A stretch of DNA of 64,000 nucleotides, taken from contig NC_133782.1 in the NCBI RefSeq assembly GCF_003597395.2, positions 3,661,026 to 3,725,025 on the forward strand, read 5' to 3'. Made by a program: the position numbers and the translations under genes. Within the stretch, counting starts at the first letter, position 1; every line of letters starts with the position of its first letter. Below are positions 37,601 to 46,300 of the stretch, in pieces. The DNA is from Chelonoidis abingdonii (taxonomy: Eukaryota > Chordata > Testudines > Testudinidae). The notes beneath the pieces are model-generated. The model was not told where the DNA came from and searched no databases. It worked only from the letters and a program-made list of their open reading frames with translations.

Positions 37601-39283
37601 CAGTGAGTGTTTGACTCTGTTCTGTTGTTTTTTCTGTAGGCTACACAAGCCAGAGAAGAGCCCCAGCACAGCTCCCCAGGTGCGTGACAACTAGATTCTT
37701 TTGGGGGAAGCGGAGAGGGGAGAGCAGCAGAAGATACCATGAAAATACCAAACGTCAGGCTAAAATCATGGCAGTTTATTAAGTGCTCAGAATCTCAGCT
37801 ATACAAGCCTACTTCTGTGGCTGGGGTGGGAGGGAGAGAGACAGTTCAGGACAAATGCTCCCTCTCTAAATTGCATAGGGATGTTGCCTCCATCGCACTG
37901 AATTTCTCTTCTCCTCATCCACACCCCTCCCCAAAGAACAAGTCTGGATCAATTGTGACTAGGGCCAGCTGTACAATAATCCAGGGAAGCTATTTCTAGG
38001 GTTATTTTGCATTCTGTGATGCAGCGATGAGTAATTTACCGATCAGAACTGAGCTCTATCCCCCCTTCCTCAGCTTGTCCACATGCTCACGCTCACGTAG
38101 GCACACAGCTGGCCGAACACTGGTAAGACCTCATCCATTCAGGACACAGCAGCCCAGACCATGATCTCACTTATACCACTGCAAGTCTAGAGTAATTCTG
38201 TTGACTCCAGTGGAGCATCTCCAGACCAACAGGGGTGCAATGGATTGCAGTCTCTAGCTTGGTATTGCCAGCTGGTTCTTCCTTCTGAGCATCCTTCGCC
38301 AGCAGACTTAAGGGAGAATTCTTGCAGTGGAAGGTAATAGTGCAGCTCAGTTGCATGAGAAGCCTGAAGGCAGCAAGTGTCTTGGTTAGTCTTGGGCCCT
38401 GTGGACTAGCGTGCTTCTCCGCCCCTCTTGAAACACTACCAAGTGTCCCCAGGAGGTTGAATGACAGTTCTAGAGCCAAGTTATCTGACAACAGGTACAG
38501 CTTGCACTGCTGCTGGCTAGATTTACCCCACACTGTCCCACCAGCATGCCTTCATCCTGCCCGGGATGGTAGATCAGTCTCCAGAGCCATTTCCATCTTT
38601 GCCAACTGGCTGGCTTATTCAGCAGAGAACAGTTGATGCCCATAGTTGAGGGATTGGTTTTGGAATGGGGACACCTGTCTCAGGATCCAGCACCACTAAT
38701 TCATCACAGACCCCAGGTCTCAGGCGGAAGGACTTTAGGTTTGAGCACATCATACTTGTGCTGCTCTAGAAGGGTCCATCCAAAGACCCCAGAGCACTGT
38801 AGTCATTATTGAAGTAGTTGTATTCCCAGTTTATGATGGGGAAGCTGAGGCAGTGGGCTACTAAGTGACTTGCCCAGGGTCAGTCAGAAGCAGAGCTGGG
38901 AGTAGAATCTAGCTCTTTCCCCAATCTCCTGCTATAGCCACTAGATCAGGCTCTTAACTCAGGATGAACGGCTTCATATCCCATCTGTAGGTAACAGCTC
39001 CCTACTGACTCCATGTTTTCTACCTCCCCCAACTCAGGATTCTGATCCCAACAACCTGACCTACGCAGACCTGAACTTTGACAAGCGGAAGAAGAGCACG
39101 CCCCGGTTTGTGGAGATGAGTCCACAGTTGGAATACGCCTGCATCCAGCCGGCAGCCACTGAAGACAGTCTCACTTACGCTGACCTGGACATGGTCCACC
39201 TCAGCAAGTCACCCAAGAGACCTCCCCCCCGGCCTGAGGAAGCCGTCTCGGAGTACGCCAGCGTCCAAATCCAAAGGAAGTGA
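16611..39283 (+). CDS. SIRPA: SIRPA-like inhibitory receptor (signal-regulatory protein alpha), 8 coding exons
   Basis: Coding exons are 16611-16680, 29605-29946, 32007-32321, 32923-33246, 34863-34976, 36710-36731, 37640-37679 and 39038-39283. All junctions are GT-AG and the phases fit, giving 490 codons plus stop; human SIRPA is about 504 aa. Residues 1-27 are a signal peptide, 28-137 a V-set Ig domain (C51/C113), 138-242 and 243-350 two C1-set domains (C162/C220, C267/C325), and 360-382 a transmembrane helix followed by basic residues. The tail carries ITIM-type tyrosines Y418, Y442, Y456 and Y482. The V domain has the SIRP signatures PVGP, DAGIYHCVKF and SGAGT. In the known family, SIRPA on myeloid cells and neurons binds CD47 and recruits SHP-1/SHP-2 through phosphorylated ITIMs to restrain phagocytosis. 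The ATG has a good Kozak context, and PDYN lies downstream in convergent orientation. Identity as a SIRP is near certain; one-to-one orthology with mammalian SIRPA is inferred from the tail and synteny. Confidence 0.95.
16996..17060 (+). mobile_element. Foldback repeat family, copy A, internally deleted, 13-bp target duplication
   Basis: A 65-bp insert has the family head CAGAGGGGTAGCCGTG and the family end GATTCTCTGCTGCTTTTAC, but no central arms. AGGATTCCACTAT flanks it perfectly on both sides (16983-16995 and 17061-17073). Confidence 0.8.
17345..17515. mobile_element. Palindromic MITE-like repeat with perfect central hairpin
   Basis: The centre pairs TGTGGATGCTCTTA (17391-17404) perfectly with TAAGAGCATCCACA (17413-17426) across an 8-base loop. 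Outer arms TGTTCCTGATTAAC and GTTAATCAGGAATA extend the symmetry. The outer ends are not clearly defined. Confidence 0.6.
17761..18033. mobile_element. DNA transposon remnant with TAGG...CCTA inverted ends
   Basis: The left end TAGGTTATGGCTACAC and the right end GTGTAGACAGAGCCTA are imperfect inverted repeats. The inside has the GTAGCCGCTGTA/CGGCG-type blocks of a common sauropsid element. No clear target duplication was seen. Confidence 0.55.
18034..24065. other. SIRPA intron 1, no exon recognised
   Basis: No Ig-like or other exon was recognised on either strand. There is a poly(A) tract at 18504-18515, a worn repeat at 21585-21680 with GGAGTTACTCCAGATTTACA, and a tRNA-derived SINE at about 22690-22995. 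The AT-rich stretch 19230-19560 looks non-repetitive. Confidence 0.5.
22690..22995 (-). repeat. tRNA-derived SINE remnant
   Basis: On the - strand the sequence reads CTCTAGAGAACATGGC, then GGTTCAATCCCC, the latter a tRNA-type B box. Family and ends are uncertain. Confidence 0.4.
24077..24272 (+). mobile_element. Foldback repeat family, copy B, 11-bp target duplication
   Basis: The head GTATCAGAGGGGTAGC is followed by two 59-base arms (24127-24185 and 24206-24264) that are imperfect reverse complements around a 20-base loop. TGCTACTAATG flanks the element on both sides (24066-24076 and 24273-24283). Confidence 0.8.
24735..25090 (+). mobile_element. CR1-type LINE 3' fragment, diverged
   Basis: TTACACAACGCACAATTAAC then CTGTGGAACTCACTGCCAC is the 3'-part signature shared with the clearer CR1 copy at 26361-26944. 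A GATATTGGCCACCATGATGG follows where CR1 has GGCCACTGTC. It is heavily diverged. Confidence 0.6.
25854..25876 (+). repeat. (ATC)n microsatellite
   Basis: An uninterrupted run of about seven to eight ATC/TCA units ends in TTATT. Confidence 0.9.
26361..26944 (+). mobile_element. CR1-type LINE, 3' end
   Basis: The sequence runs from a QKRATK-like region through GTTCAGCTTGGAAAAGAGAC, CTGTGGAACTCATTGCC and GATACTGGGCTAGATGGACC to a terminal GTTCTTATGTTCTTA. That is the 3' end and tail of the same CR1 group seen inverted at 43930. It is non-coding and 5'-truncated. Confidence 0.85.
26990..27110 (-). repeat. MIR-like SINE, 3' part
   Basis: CCTCACAGGGCTAACATAGG, GTACAGTGCATTGGACTTG and a terminal TTATTATTGTTATTCA are the reverse of a MIR 3' region. 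It follows the CR1 tail closely. Confidence 0.45.
27111..28831. other. SIRPA intron 1, no exon recognised
   Basis: I found no exon, named repeat or RNA gene here. The longest open frame (27722-28144) has no recognisable domain and overlaps others on the opposite strand. Confidence 0.5.
28845..29042 (+). mobile_element. Foldback repeat family, copy C, 13-bp target duplication
   Basis: A 39-base unpaired head begins AGTATCGGAGGGGC. Two 66-base arms (28884-28949 and 28976-29041) then form a near-perfect hairpin around a 26-base loop. TGACTAAATGTTA flanks the element on both sides (28832-28844 and 29043-29055). Confidence 0.88.
29605..29946 (+). CDS. SIRPA: SIRPA coding exon 2 (V-set Ig domain, ligand-binding D1)
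   Basis: A TTACAG acceptor precedes the exon and a GTGAGT donor follows it; both boundaries are phase 1, as usual for Ig exons. It encodes residues 24-138. The disulfide cysteines C51 and C113, W64, the D-x-G-x-Y-x-C motif and a J-like GAGT motif near the end are all present. The sequence is very close in pattern to the CD47-binding domain of mammalian SIRPs (PVGPVKWF, SFPRVT, DFTIRI). There is one potential N-glycosylation site at N50. Confidence 0.95.
31020..31130 (-). repeat. tRNA-derived SINE fragment in SIRPA intron 2
   Basis: On the - strand GGGGTTAGAGCACTCTCCTGG resembles a tRNA A box, and GGGGGAGGAGACCCCTGTT follows. The ends are approximate. Confidence 0.4.
31150..31370 (-). repeat. 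tRNA-derived SINE in SIRPA intron 2
   Basis: On the - strand GAGTTAGAGCGCTCAGCTGG (A box) is followed by GACCCAGGTTCAACTCC (B box), the spacing of a pol III promoter in a tRNA-derived SINE. A second related fragment lies just before it. Confidence 0.55.
32007..32321 (+). CDS. SIRPA: SIRPA coding exon 3 (C1-set Ig domain D2)
   Basis: A CTGCAG acceptor and GTAGGA donor bound this phase 1-1 exon, which encodes residues 138-243. Cysteines C162 and C220 and W176 define the C1 fold. The segments GFSPRDITVTWLKNG and VSLTRGDARSQLTC match SIRP D2. N200 and N236 are potential N-glycosylation sites. Confidence 0.95.
32923..33246 (+). CDS. SIRPA: SIRPA coding exon 4 (C1-set Ig domain D3)
   Basis: The acceptor is TTCTCAG and the donor GTAAAT, phase 1-1; the exon encodes residues 243-351. 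C267 and C325 with W281 define the fold, and GFYPKDANLTWLENG is the C1 core shared with SIRP D3. Cysteine 268 directly follows the canonical C267 and has no obvious partner. Potential N-glycans sit at N278, N284, N313 and N319. Confidence 0.95.
34455..34562 (+). repeat. Interspersed repeat fragment in SIRPA intron 4
   Basis: The order GAGACACACAAGGTGGGGGA, TCTTTTATTGGACCAAACTTC, GCGGAGCTCTCCTTCAGA matches a sauropsid repeat I remember as abundant in turtles. It is diverged and incomplete. Confidence 0.5.
34863..34976 (+). CDS. SIRPA: SIRPA coding exon 5 (transmembrane)
   Basis: The exon follows a CATTACAG acceptor and ends before a GTAAAA donor, phase 1-1, encoding residues 351-389. It holds a short acidic/basic stalk, a hydrophobic helix of about 23 residues (360-382) and the juxtamembrane RVRQRK. 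No charged residue lies within the helix. That fits an ITIM-bearing alpha-type SIRP and not a DAP12-pairing beta-type receptor, which carries a lysine there. Confidence 0.93.
36710..36731 (+). CDS. SIRPA: SIRPA coding exon 6 (22-nt microexon)
   Basis: A strong pyrimidine tract and TTTAACAG acceptor precede a 22-base exon that ends before a GTAAGC donor. It enters in phase 1 and leaves in phase 2, encoding GKSSPSV plus part of R396. Both neighbours need it for frame: exon 5 ends in phase 1 and exon 7 starts in phase 2. Mammalian SIRPA has a comparably short cytoplasmic exon at this place. Confidence 0.88.
37498..37605 (+). mobile_element. DNA transposon 5' end fragment in SIRPA intron 6
   Basis: GGGTATGTCTACACTATGAA followed by AATTAGGTCGAATTTATAG is the left end of a common turtle-type DNA element. 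The rest is missing. It lies 35 bases before exon 7. Confidence 0.55.
37640..37679 (+). CDS. SIRPA: SIRPA coding exon 7 (juxtamembrane tail)
   Basis: This 40-base exon lies between a TTTCTGTAG acceptor and a GTGCGT donor. It completes R396 and encodes LHKPEKSPSTAPQ, ending in phase 0. The LHKPEK stretch is close to the LHEPEK of mammalian SIRPA, which confirms the reading frame. Confidence 0.92.
38810..38965 (+). repeat. MIR SINE in SIRPA intron 7
   Basis: CCAGTTTATGATGGGGAAGC, TGAGGCAGTGGG, AAGTGACTTGCCCAGGGTCA and GCAGAGCTGGGAGTAGAATC appear in MIR order. Confidence 0.8.
39038..39283 (+). CDS. SIRPA: SIRPA coding exon 8 (four ITIM-type motifs)
   Basis: The exon starts after AACTCAG and reads 81 codons to TGA at 39281-39283. 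It contains LTYADL (Y418), LEYACI (Y442), LTYADL (Y456) and SEYASV (Y482), the same number and order of tyrosine motifs as mammalian SIRPA, plus a proline-rich KRPPPRP segment between the last two. In the family, the phosphorylated motifs recruit SHP-1 and SHP-2. The DLDMVHL block is almost identical to the mammalian tail. Confidence 0.95.
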   Translation, partial: DSDPNNLTYADLNFDKRKKSTPRFVEMSPQLEYACIQPAATEDSLTYADLDMVHLSKSPKRPPPRPEEAVSEYASVQIQRK

Positions 39284-41485
39284 TCAGGGCTAAAAGCAGT
39301 CCGAGGCTCACTGGGTTTTCGGTGAAGTCTGGCGGGCCCCCAGCTGGACATGGAACCCTGGTCCTCCAACACTGGCTCTCAATGGAGGCACCAGGGCACA
39401 GTGGAAGTGTGCGCCAAGCCATGGGCGCTGCATTCCTAGGTCTGGAATGCTTCACACAGCGTGCAGAAGCCTCCCCATGCCACTGTGTCCTCACTTGAGT
39501 TAATACCAACTTCCACACCCAGCCCAGAGAGGTTCAGACTGAACTCAGACCCTCACACAGGGCAGCTTTTATTTCTGGACCAGTATCTCTGCTATTCCCC
39601 CTCTACTCACCCGGTGATTTGTCACAAGACTGGAGAGGTCCTTCGCTCAGTGCACCGAGTTTGCTTTCACACGTGTTAAGCGGACAGACTGTTTTCAGTG
39701 CTTTGCTGGTGCAGTGGCCTACTCCACCTCGTATCCTCTCCAAACAAGGGCTGTGTCAGTCTAGTGAACACCTGAGTTTCTCTGCAGCCAATTTAGCACA
39801 TCATGTGCATGGAAGAACCAGCCAGGCTGCCTCAGATCAGCCACCTGAAGGAGGAGGCGGCCATTTTGGGAGATAACTTAGTGGCAGAGAGCTGTCTGGC
39901 AGCAGGCTCTGGACTGCTGTTCTCAAGGCAACATAAGCCAACTAGCTTGCCTGTTGGAGTCCCTCTGTGAAGAGCAGACACTGATCTGGAGTGACTATCA
40001 CTTCTGCCTCCTCTCAAACTTCCTCCCTTCCCCTGCTCCGAAACCCTCCTCTGAACGAGATTGCTCCTTTTAGGCCCAGATTGCCTTCCAAACTAAGTGC
40101 GTCATAAGTAATTCCTTAAGTTTCCACCTGAGGTTCCCCCTCCCAATCATCCCATCCTTGGGGCAGTATGTTAAGACCAGTGACCCCCTCCTGTCCTTGA
40201 GGGTTGAGCACCAGGCTGTGTGTCTGACGCTTTGCAATCAGATCAACAAAGTGAGGATGTTTCTCAGCACCAAAGCAGCTTGGGCTGGGGAACACAGCCT
40301 GCGGAGCTCCCTGGGCAGAGCGGAGATTCGTCGTCTGACCCAGGAGCCAATCACAAGCTACACTAGTCAAGCTACTAGGCACCACCTCTTCCAGGCCTGT
40401 GTTCCCCTGATACAGAGCATCCTCATCACCAACCACAGAGCTTATCCTCATGAGACTGGGACCAACGGGCTCCCTACAGAAGCTTGTGCTAGCCAGGGTG
40501 GGGGGAAGAGGCTAGCCAACCTCTACTGCCAGAGCACAGGCTAATCCCAGGGCTATGCTGCCTTTTAGCACTTCCTGCTGGCCAGTTCATCCAGCACTCT
40601 CGGTCCCAGTGCCTGGAAGGAAGAAGAAAGCCTTGATGCACAGGGGAGGGCATCCCCCAGAGAACAACGTCACCATGTTTTGACTGTTTGACATGTAACT
40701 GTTAATCTTTAGAGCTAAAAGCCAATGCTTGTGTGTCATCCATGGGTGGCGTGCTGTGTGTTCATCACTAGGATGAGATGTGCAAAACTAAGTGTCAAAG
40801 TCAGTGTGCTAATCCCCAACCCTGTCAAGTGAAGTTCTGGTAAGCAAGTAACCCTCCATCAGCGCTGCAGGGAGGGAAGCGGATTTCTGACTTCTTGGTC
40901 TTCCCCACTGCCGGGCAGACTTACCAGCCTAGCAAAGAACAGTGACAAACAAAGCTGAAATGCAGCCACGAGTGGCATTTCAGAAGCAGCCATCTTCCTG
41001 AGTTTCTCCATGGCAGATAATGCACAGGTTCAATTTTCACCTTATCCCTAGGATTCAGGTTTCAAGAGTCCCAAGGCCAGGAAGAGCTGGGCTAGGCAGC
41101 TGGCACTCTAGGCAGTGAATTATACTTGTTTGTGCCAGGCCTGAATGTAGCCCCTTTGCCCAGTTATTGTGATGGCCAAATGCCCTTTCACTGCCCTCCT
41201 TTCCTCAGCAGTATTAAAGGGAACACATGGGACCTGTGGTACCATTCTTTGGAAGGAGGGCGGACGAGGGAGAAATAATCTAGTACTAAGACGTGTTGGA
41301 AACCAGACTGTATTCTAGCTGCTTGATCCTGCAGGGAGCAGGGGAGGAGGAAGGGGAAGCCAGGAGACCAGGACAGGATGTTTCAAAACCAACAAGGTGA
41401 CCACTTGTACAAATTGCAACTTTATTTTTTTGTTTTGTTTTGCTTGCAGGATATTTTTGTAATAAAAAGTTCAAAGTTCTGTCTT
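39284..41485 (+). other. SIRPA: SIRPA 3' UTR
   Basis: This stretch follows the SIRPA stop codon, has no coding feature, and ends just past the AATAAA at 41461. A MIR-like tract is absent and most of it looks unique. Its length of about 2.2 kb is comparable to the long 3' UTR of mammalian SIRPA. The cleavage position is estimated. Confidence 0.7.
41461..41466 (+). terminator. Polyadenylation signal AATAAA of SIRPA
   Basis: A canonical AATAAA is followed within 20-35 bases by a TG-rich stretch (CTTGCTTGTGTGTC), the usual cleavage context. It is the first strong combination found downstream of the SIRPA stop. Confidence 0.75.
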
Positions 41486-43929
41486 GCTTGTGTGTCGATG
41501 CCAGCTGCAGTGCTCAGGGCCCCCTGCGACAGGGGAGCCAGGACATCCTTCCTGGGTTAGATACCCTGGGGAGCGGGGAGGCAAATCTGAGTCATTCATG
41601 TTCTCAGATCCTTTTCCCCCTCCCCCCCCCATCTCTTTGTATTGCCCAGTTTTACTCCGTCCCTCCCTTGGTGGTGTCGGGGAGAAGAATTTGCAGGGCT
41701 GAGCACAGCTGCTTTGTACGTCTAAAGCATCTTCTATCCAAGAAGCCCCAGGGGCTTCACAGTGCAGCCTCGTGACCCCTCTGCAAGGCAGGGCAATGTG
41801 ATCCCCATGAAGCAGGCGGGCAGACTAAGCCACAGGGTGGTGAAAAGCCAGGTTTTTAAACAAGTCTGGCACTCAAAGATGCAAGTGCAGGTGTGGTAAC
41901 TGAGCACAACTGCACATGCAATTCAGGCAAGTGGGACCATTTGCATGCACAACTGCAGATGGGATTTAGATGCACAACTACCTATCGTAAGGCAGCCAGC
42001 GCCAGGATTAGAACTCGGGAGCTAGTTTAGTCTTGTGCTTTTCTAAACACCAGCCCATGCTCCTTTTCCCTCACATCTCTTCCTCCCCCGCCCCCCAAAG
42101 CTTTCTGCCAGTCATCTGGTTTTGCTGTCTGCTCAGTCCATAGCAGAGCATGCAATAATGCTAACAGAGGCAGTTAAAACCAGTGTTGAAAGCCAGCCTG
42201 TGTTCCTCTTTCTTAGTTTAGCTTTCTGTGGCTTAGATGTCTGGATCTCAGATGAGGTCCAGTAACCATCTGCCTGTGGTTAGACTTGCTGGGCCTCTTG
42301 TAAAAGACTCCATAGCTTGTGCTGATGGTAGCTCCCAGCTGAACCCCAAAACAGGTTCTCAGTATAACTACTGTTGGCTGAAGCCTACTTCTGTTTGAGA
42401 TGAAGCTCATTGTTTGGAGGGTGACAAAGGTCCATCCCTTGCAACAGAAGACTCAAAAAGCAGGGCAGGGACCCTGAGCAGCATCACGTGGAGAAGGAGG
42501 GGGTCTATGTGGGAGGGGGTTTGTCAGGAGATTGCACTGAACTGGAGAGGGAGGAAGCAGTAGAACCTGGTGACATAAGCCCCGGCATGCGATGTGTTTC
42601 CCCACTTCTCGTGCCAGGCTAATCAGCTGCCATGAAGCAATTCAACAAAACATCCACAGATCCCATTTCCATACAGCTGTGAGAAAAACAATGTGATGCA
42701 GACACTGTGTGTGGAAACTTTTCAAGTGATTCCCATGAGTCTGTGGCTGATCTTCAGGGCTCCTACAGCTTGTGAGGGGGATGCGAGAACTGCAGAGACC
42801 AGGTCCTGCAGGCAGTAGCAAGCAGACTACAGGAGGACTCAGGAGCATAAGTATAGGGTAGTAATCATTGGACGGTTCTGTGCGGTGGAACTGAGCTTAC
42901 CAGAAGGAAGAACGTGTGCTGGGAATAATGATGGGAAAACATCAAGGCATGCAACAAGAATGATCCAAGACACCACGGCTGTGTGCTGTGTTTGGGAACA
43001 GGAGGGAGCAGAAATACTGGGATCGTTCTTAAGAACGAGAGATCTTGGAGGAATGGCTCAGTGACTCCCAACTGTCAGGAAGCCCAAAATGTTTTCAGAC
43101 CAGCCATGATTCTTTCAAAGATTCAAGAGTTGTTTACCCTGTCCAAGGGCCACTTGTGTATTTACAACCCACCTGCGTGCCCACGCGTCTTTATCGTCCA
43201 CTCTTGCCGTTCCACCCCTCCCCCGGGGAACGTGTTGCCGTGGTGGGTGGCTCAGGTGAGTGAAGGGCTGGGCTCTGGCCACAGGGGCTGTGAATTATCA
43301 GATCCTAGCTTTGTTGGTGGAGATCCCCCCAGGCGTAGCCCTGTATGCAGACAGGTGGAAGTCAATGGTAACAGGCGTTTCAGAAGAGGAGCCCTCTTCC
43401 GGAAATGGGCCCTTCCACCATGACTGCTCCAGCTATGGAGCTCCAGCATTGTCGGGATCCCCTGTACAGCCCGTTTACAGTGATAAGCACAGCTAGGTCT
43501 GGGGGTGGCATGAGCCCCTAAGCAGGGCAGCCCCCTACATTCCATCTTGCAGCAGCGACTTGTCCCATTGGTGAATTAACCTGTCTGAGCAGTAACAGCC
43601 CTGCTCCCTCCTGGCTACTCTCCCAAACTGAGCCACCAGTTAACCAACATCAGCCTAAAACAGTGAACAGGTCCCCGGCACAAAGCTGCTTGCCATGCAG
43701 ATGGTCCTTCAAGGCCCACTGAGCAAGATGGGGCTGTGTCCTCCAGAGCCCCTCTCCCAGCAGGATCCCCCAGCAGTGTCATTCTGATAGTCATCTGGGG
43801 AGTACGCCTGCCTGCCTGCTGTGTGTGTGGGGGAAGGGGGTCCACGTCCCCCCCAGGGAGCTGGGCCTGGCCAGTCTGCAGACTGGCTTTTAGTCCTGCC
43901 AAGAAGCACTGTTTGATTAGGTGAGGGAT
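41486..43929. other. Intergenic region between SIRPA and CR1
   Basis: A MIR-like SINE covers roughly 41715-42055. Apart from that I see no gene, RNA or clear repeat. Confidence 0.5.
41715..42055 (+). repeat. MIR-like SINE, interrupted
   Basis: CCAAGAAGCCCCAGGGGCTT, GATCCCCATGAAGCAGGCGG and, further on, CAGGATTAGAACTCGGGAGC are MIR landmarks. Extra sequence with GCACAACTGCA repeats sits between them. Confidence 0.45.
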
Positions 43930-43934
43930 GTTAA

Positions 43935-46300
43935 CAAGAACATAAGAATGGCCACACTGGGTCAGACCAAAGGTCCATCCAGCCCAGCATCCTGTCTTCT
44001 GACAGTGGCCAATGCCAGGTGCCCCAGAGGAAATGAACAAAACAGATAATCACCAAGTGATCCATCCCCTGTCGCCCATTTCCAGCTTCTGGCAAACAGA
44101 GGCTAGGGACACCATCCCTGCCCAGCCTGGCTAATAGCCATTGATGGACCTGTCCTCCATGAACTTATATAGCACTTTTTAAAATCCTGTTATAGTCTTG
44201 GCCTTCACAACATCCTCTGGCAAGGAGTTCCACAGACTAACTGTGTGTTGTGTGAATAAGTACTTCCTTTTGTTAGTTTTAAACCTGCGGCCTATTCATT
44301 TAATTTGGTGGCCCCTAGTTCTTGTGTTATGAGAAGGAGTAAATACACTTCCTTATTTACTTTCTCCACACCGGTCATGATTTTATTGACCTCAATCATA
44401 TCCCCTTAGTCATGTCTCTTTTCCAAGCTGAAAAGTCCCAGTCTTTATTAATCTCTCCTCATACGGAAGCCGTTCCATACCCTAATAATTTTTGTTGCCC
44501 TTTTCTGAACCTTTTCCAATTCCAATATACTTTTTTTTGAGATGGGGTGACCACATCTGCACACAGTATTCAAGATGTGGGATGTACCATGGATTTATAT
44601 AGAGGCAATATGATATTTTTGTCTTATATCTATCCCTTTCTTAATGATTCCCAACATTCTGTTCACTTTTTTGACTGCCACTGCACATTGAGTGGGATCG
44701 GAAAAGAGGCCAAACATGAGGTGCAAAATTTACAGATGATACAAAACTATCAAGATAGTTGTCCCAGGCAGGACTGTGAAGAGCTACAAAAGGGTCTCTC
44801 AAAACTGGTGACTGGACAACAAAATGGCAGATGAAATCAGTGTTGATAAATGCAAAGTGATGCACATTGGAAAACATAATCCCAGCTGTACATATAATGA
44901 TGATGGGATCTAAATTAGCTGTTACCACTCAAGAAAGGGTCCTGGAGTCACTGTGGATAGTTTTCTGAAAACATCCACTTAGATTTATGAATATGTTGAA
45001 TAGGCCTGGGCCCAGAACAGACCCCTGGGGGACACCACTATTTACCTCTCTCCATTCTGAGAATGGACCATTTAGTCCTACCCTTTGTTTCCTATCTTTT
45101 AACCCGTTACCAATCCATGAGAGGACCTTCCCTCTTATCCCATGACAGCTCACTTTGCTTAAGAGCCTCTGGCGAGGGACCTTGCCGAAGGCTTTCTGAA
45201 AATCTAAGTACACTATATCCACTGGATCCCCCTTGTCCACATACTTATTGACTCCCTCAAAGAATTCTAGTAGATTGGTGAGGCGTGATTTCCTTTTACA
45301 AAAACCATGTTGACTCATCCTCAACAGGTTATTTTCATCTATCTGTCTGACAATTTTGTTCTTTACCATAGTTTCAACCGTTTGCCTGGTACTGAAGTGA
45401 GGCTTACCAGCCTATAATTGCCAGGGTCACCTCTGAAGCCCTTTTTTAAAATTGGCATCACATTAGCTATCCTCCAGTTATTTGGTACAGAAGCCGATTT
45501 AAATGGTAGGTTACAGAAGACAGTTAGTAGTCCTGCAATTTCACATTTGAGTTCCTTCAGAACTCTTGGGTGGATACCATCTGGTCCTAGTGACTTATTA
45601 CTGTTTAGTTTATCCATTTGTTCCGAAACCTCCTCCAATGACACCTCAATCTGGGACAATTCCTCAGATTTGTCACCTAAAAAGACTGGCTCAGGTTTGG
45701 GAAACTTCCTCAAATCCTCAGCCGTGAAGACTGATACAAAGAATTCATTTAGTTTCTCTGCAATGGCCTTATCATTCTTGAGTGCTCCTTTAGCACCTCG
45801 ATCATCCAGTGGCCCCACTGGTTGCTTAGCAGCTTCCTGCTTCTGATGTACTTTAAAAAAATTGCTATTACTTTGAGTCTTTGTTAGCTGTTCCTCAAAA
45901 TTCATTTTTTGGCCTTTCTAATTATATTTTTACACTTCGTTTGCCAGAGTTTACGCTCCTTTCTGTTTTCATCACTAGGATTTAACTTCCACTTTTTAAA
46001 GGAGGCCTTTTTGCCTCTCACTGCTTCTTTTGTTGTTTAGCCATGGTGGCTCTTTTTTGGTTCTCTTCCGTTTTTTAATTTGGGGTCTATGTTTAAGTCG
46101 AGCCTCTCTTCTACTGTCTTTAAAAAGTTTCCATGCAGCTTGCAGGGATTTCACTTTTTGCACTGTACCTTTTAATTTGTTTCACTAAACGTCCTCATTT
46201 TTGTGTAGTCCTCCTTTCTGAAATTAAATGCTACAGTGTTGGGCTGCTGGGGTTTTTTCATTTATTCCGTGTTTGTTAAACTTGAACTGTTTCTGCCAGA
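43935..46300 (-). mobile_element. CR1-type LINE (ORF2 part and 3' end) with an internal inversion
   Basis: Read on the - strand, 45905-44985 encodes CR1 reverse-transcriptase segments (SNKSLGPDGIHPRVLKEL, then VYLDFQKAFGKVP, then NSGVPQGSVLGP). Segment 44981-44696 is reversed. The 3' region and the tail (GGTCTGACCC, TTCTTATGTTCTT) then run to 43935. Upstream sequence to about 46300 still resembles ORF2. Frameshifts and the inversion make it dead. It is 5'-truncated. Confidence 0.88.
44696..44981 (+). repeat. Inverted internal segment of the CR1
   Basis: This segment reads in + orientation (KFTDDTK-like codons, then GATAAATGCAAAGTGATGCA) while both flanks read in - orientation. Re-reversed, it fits exactly between them. 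Confidence 0.85.

Noticed and set aside
44929..45905. CR1 reverse-transcriptase open frames as host genes
   Set aside because: They are pieces of a truncated, frame-broken and partly inverted LINE, not a host gene.
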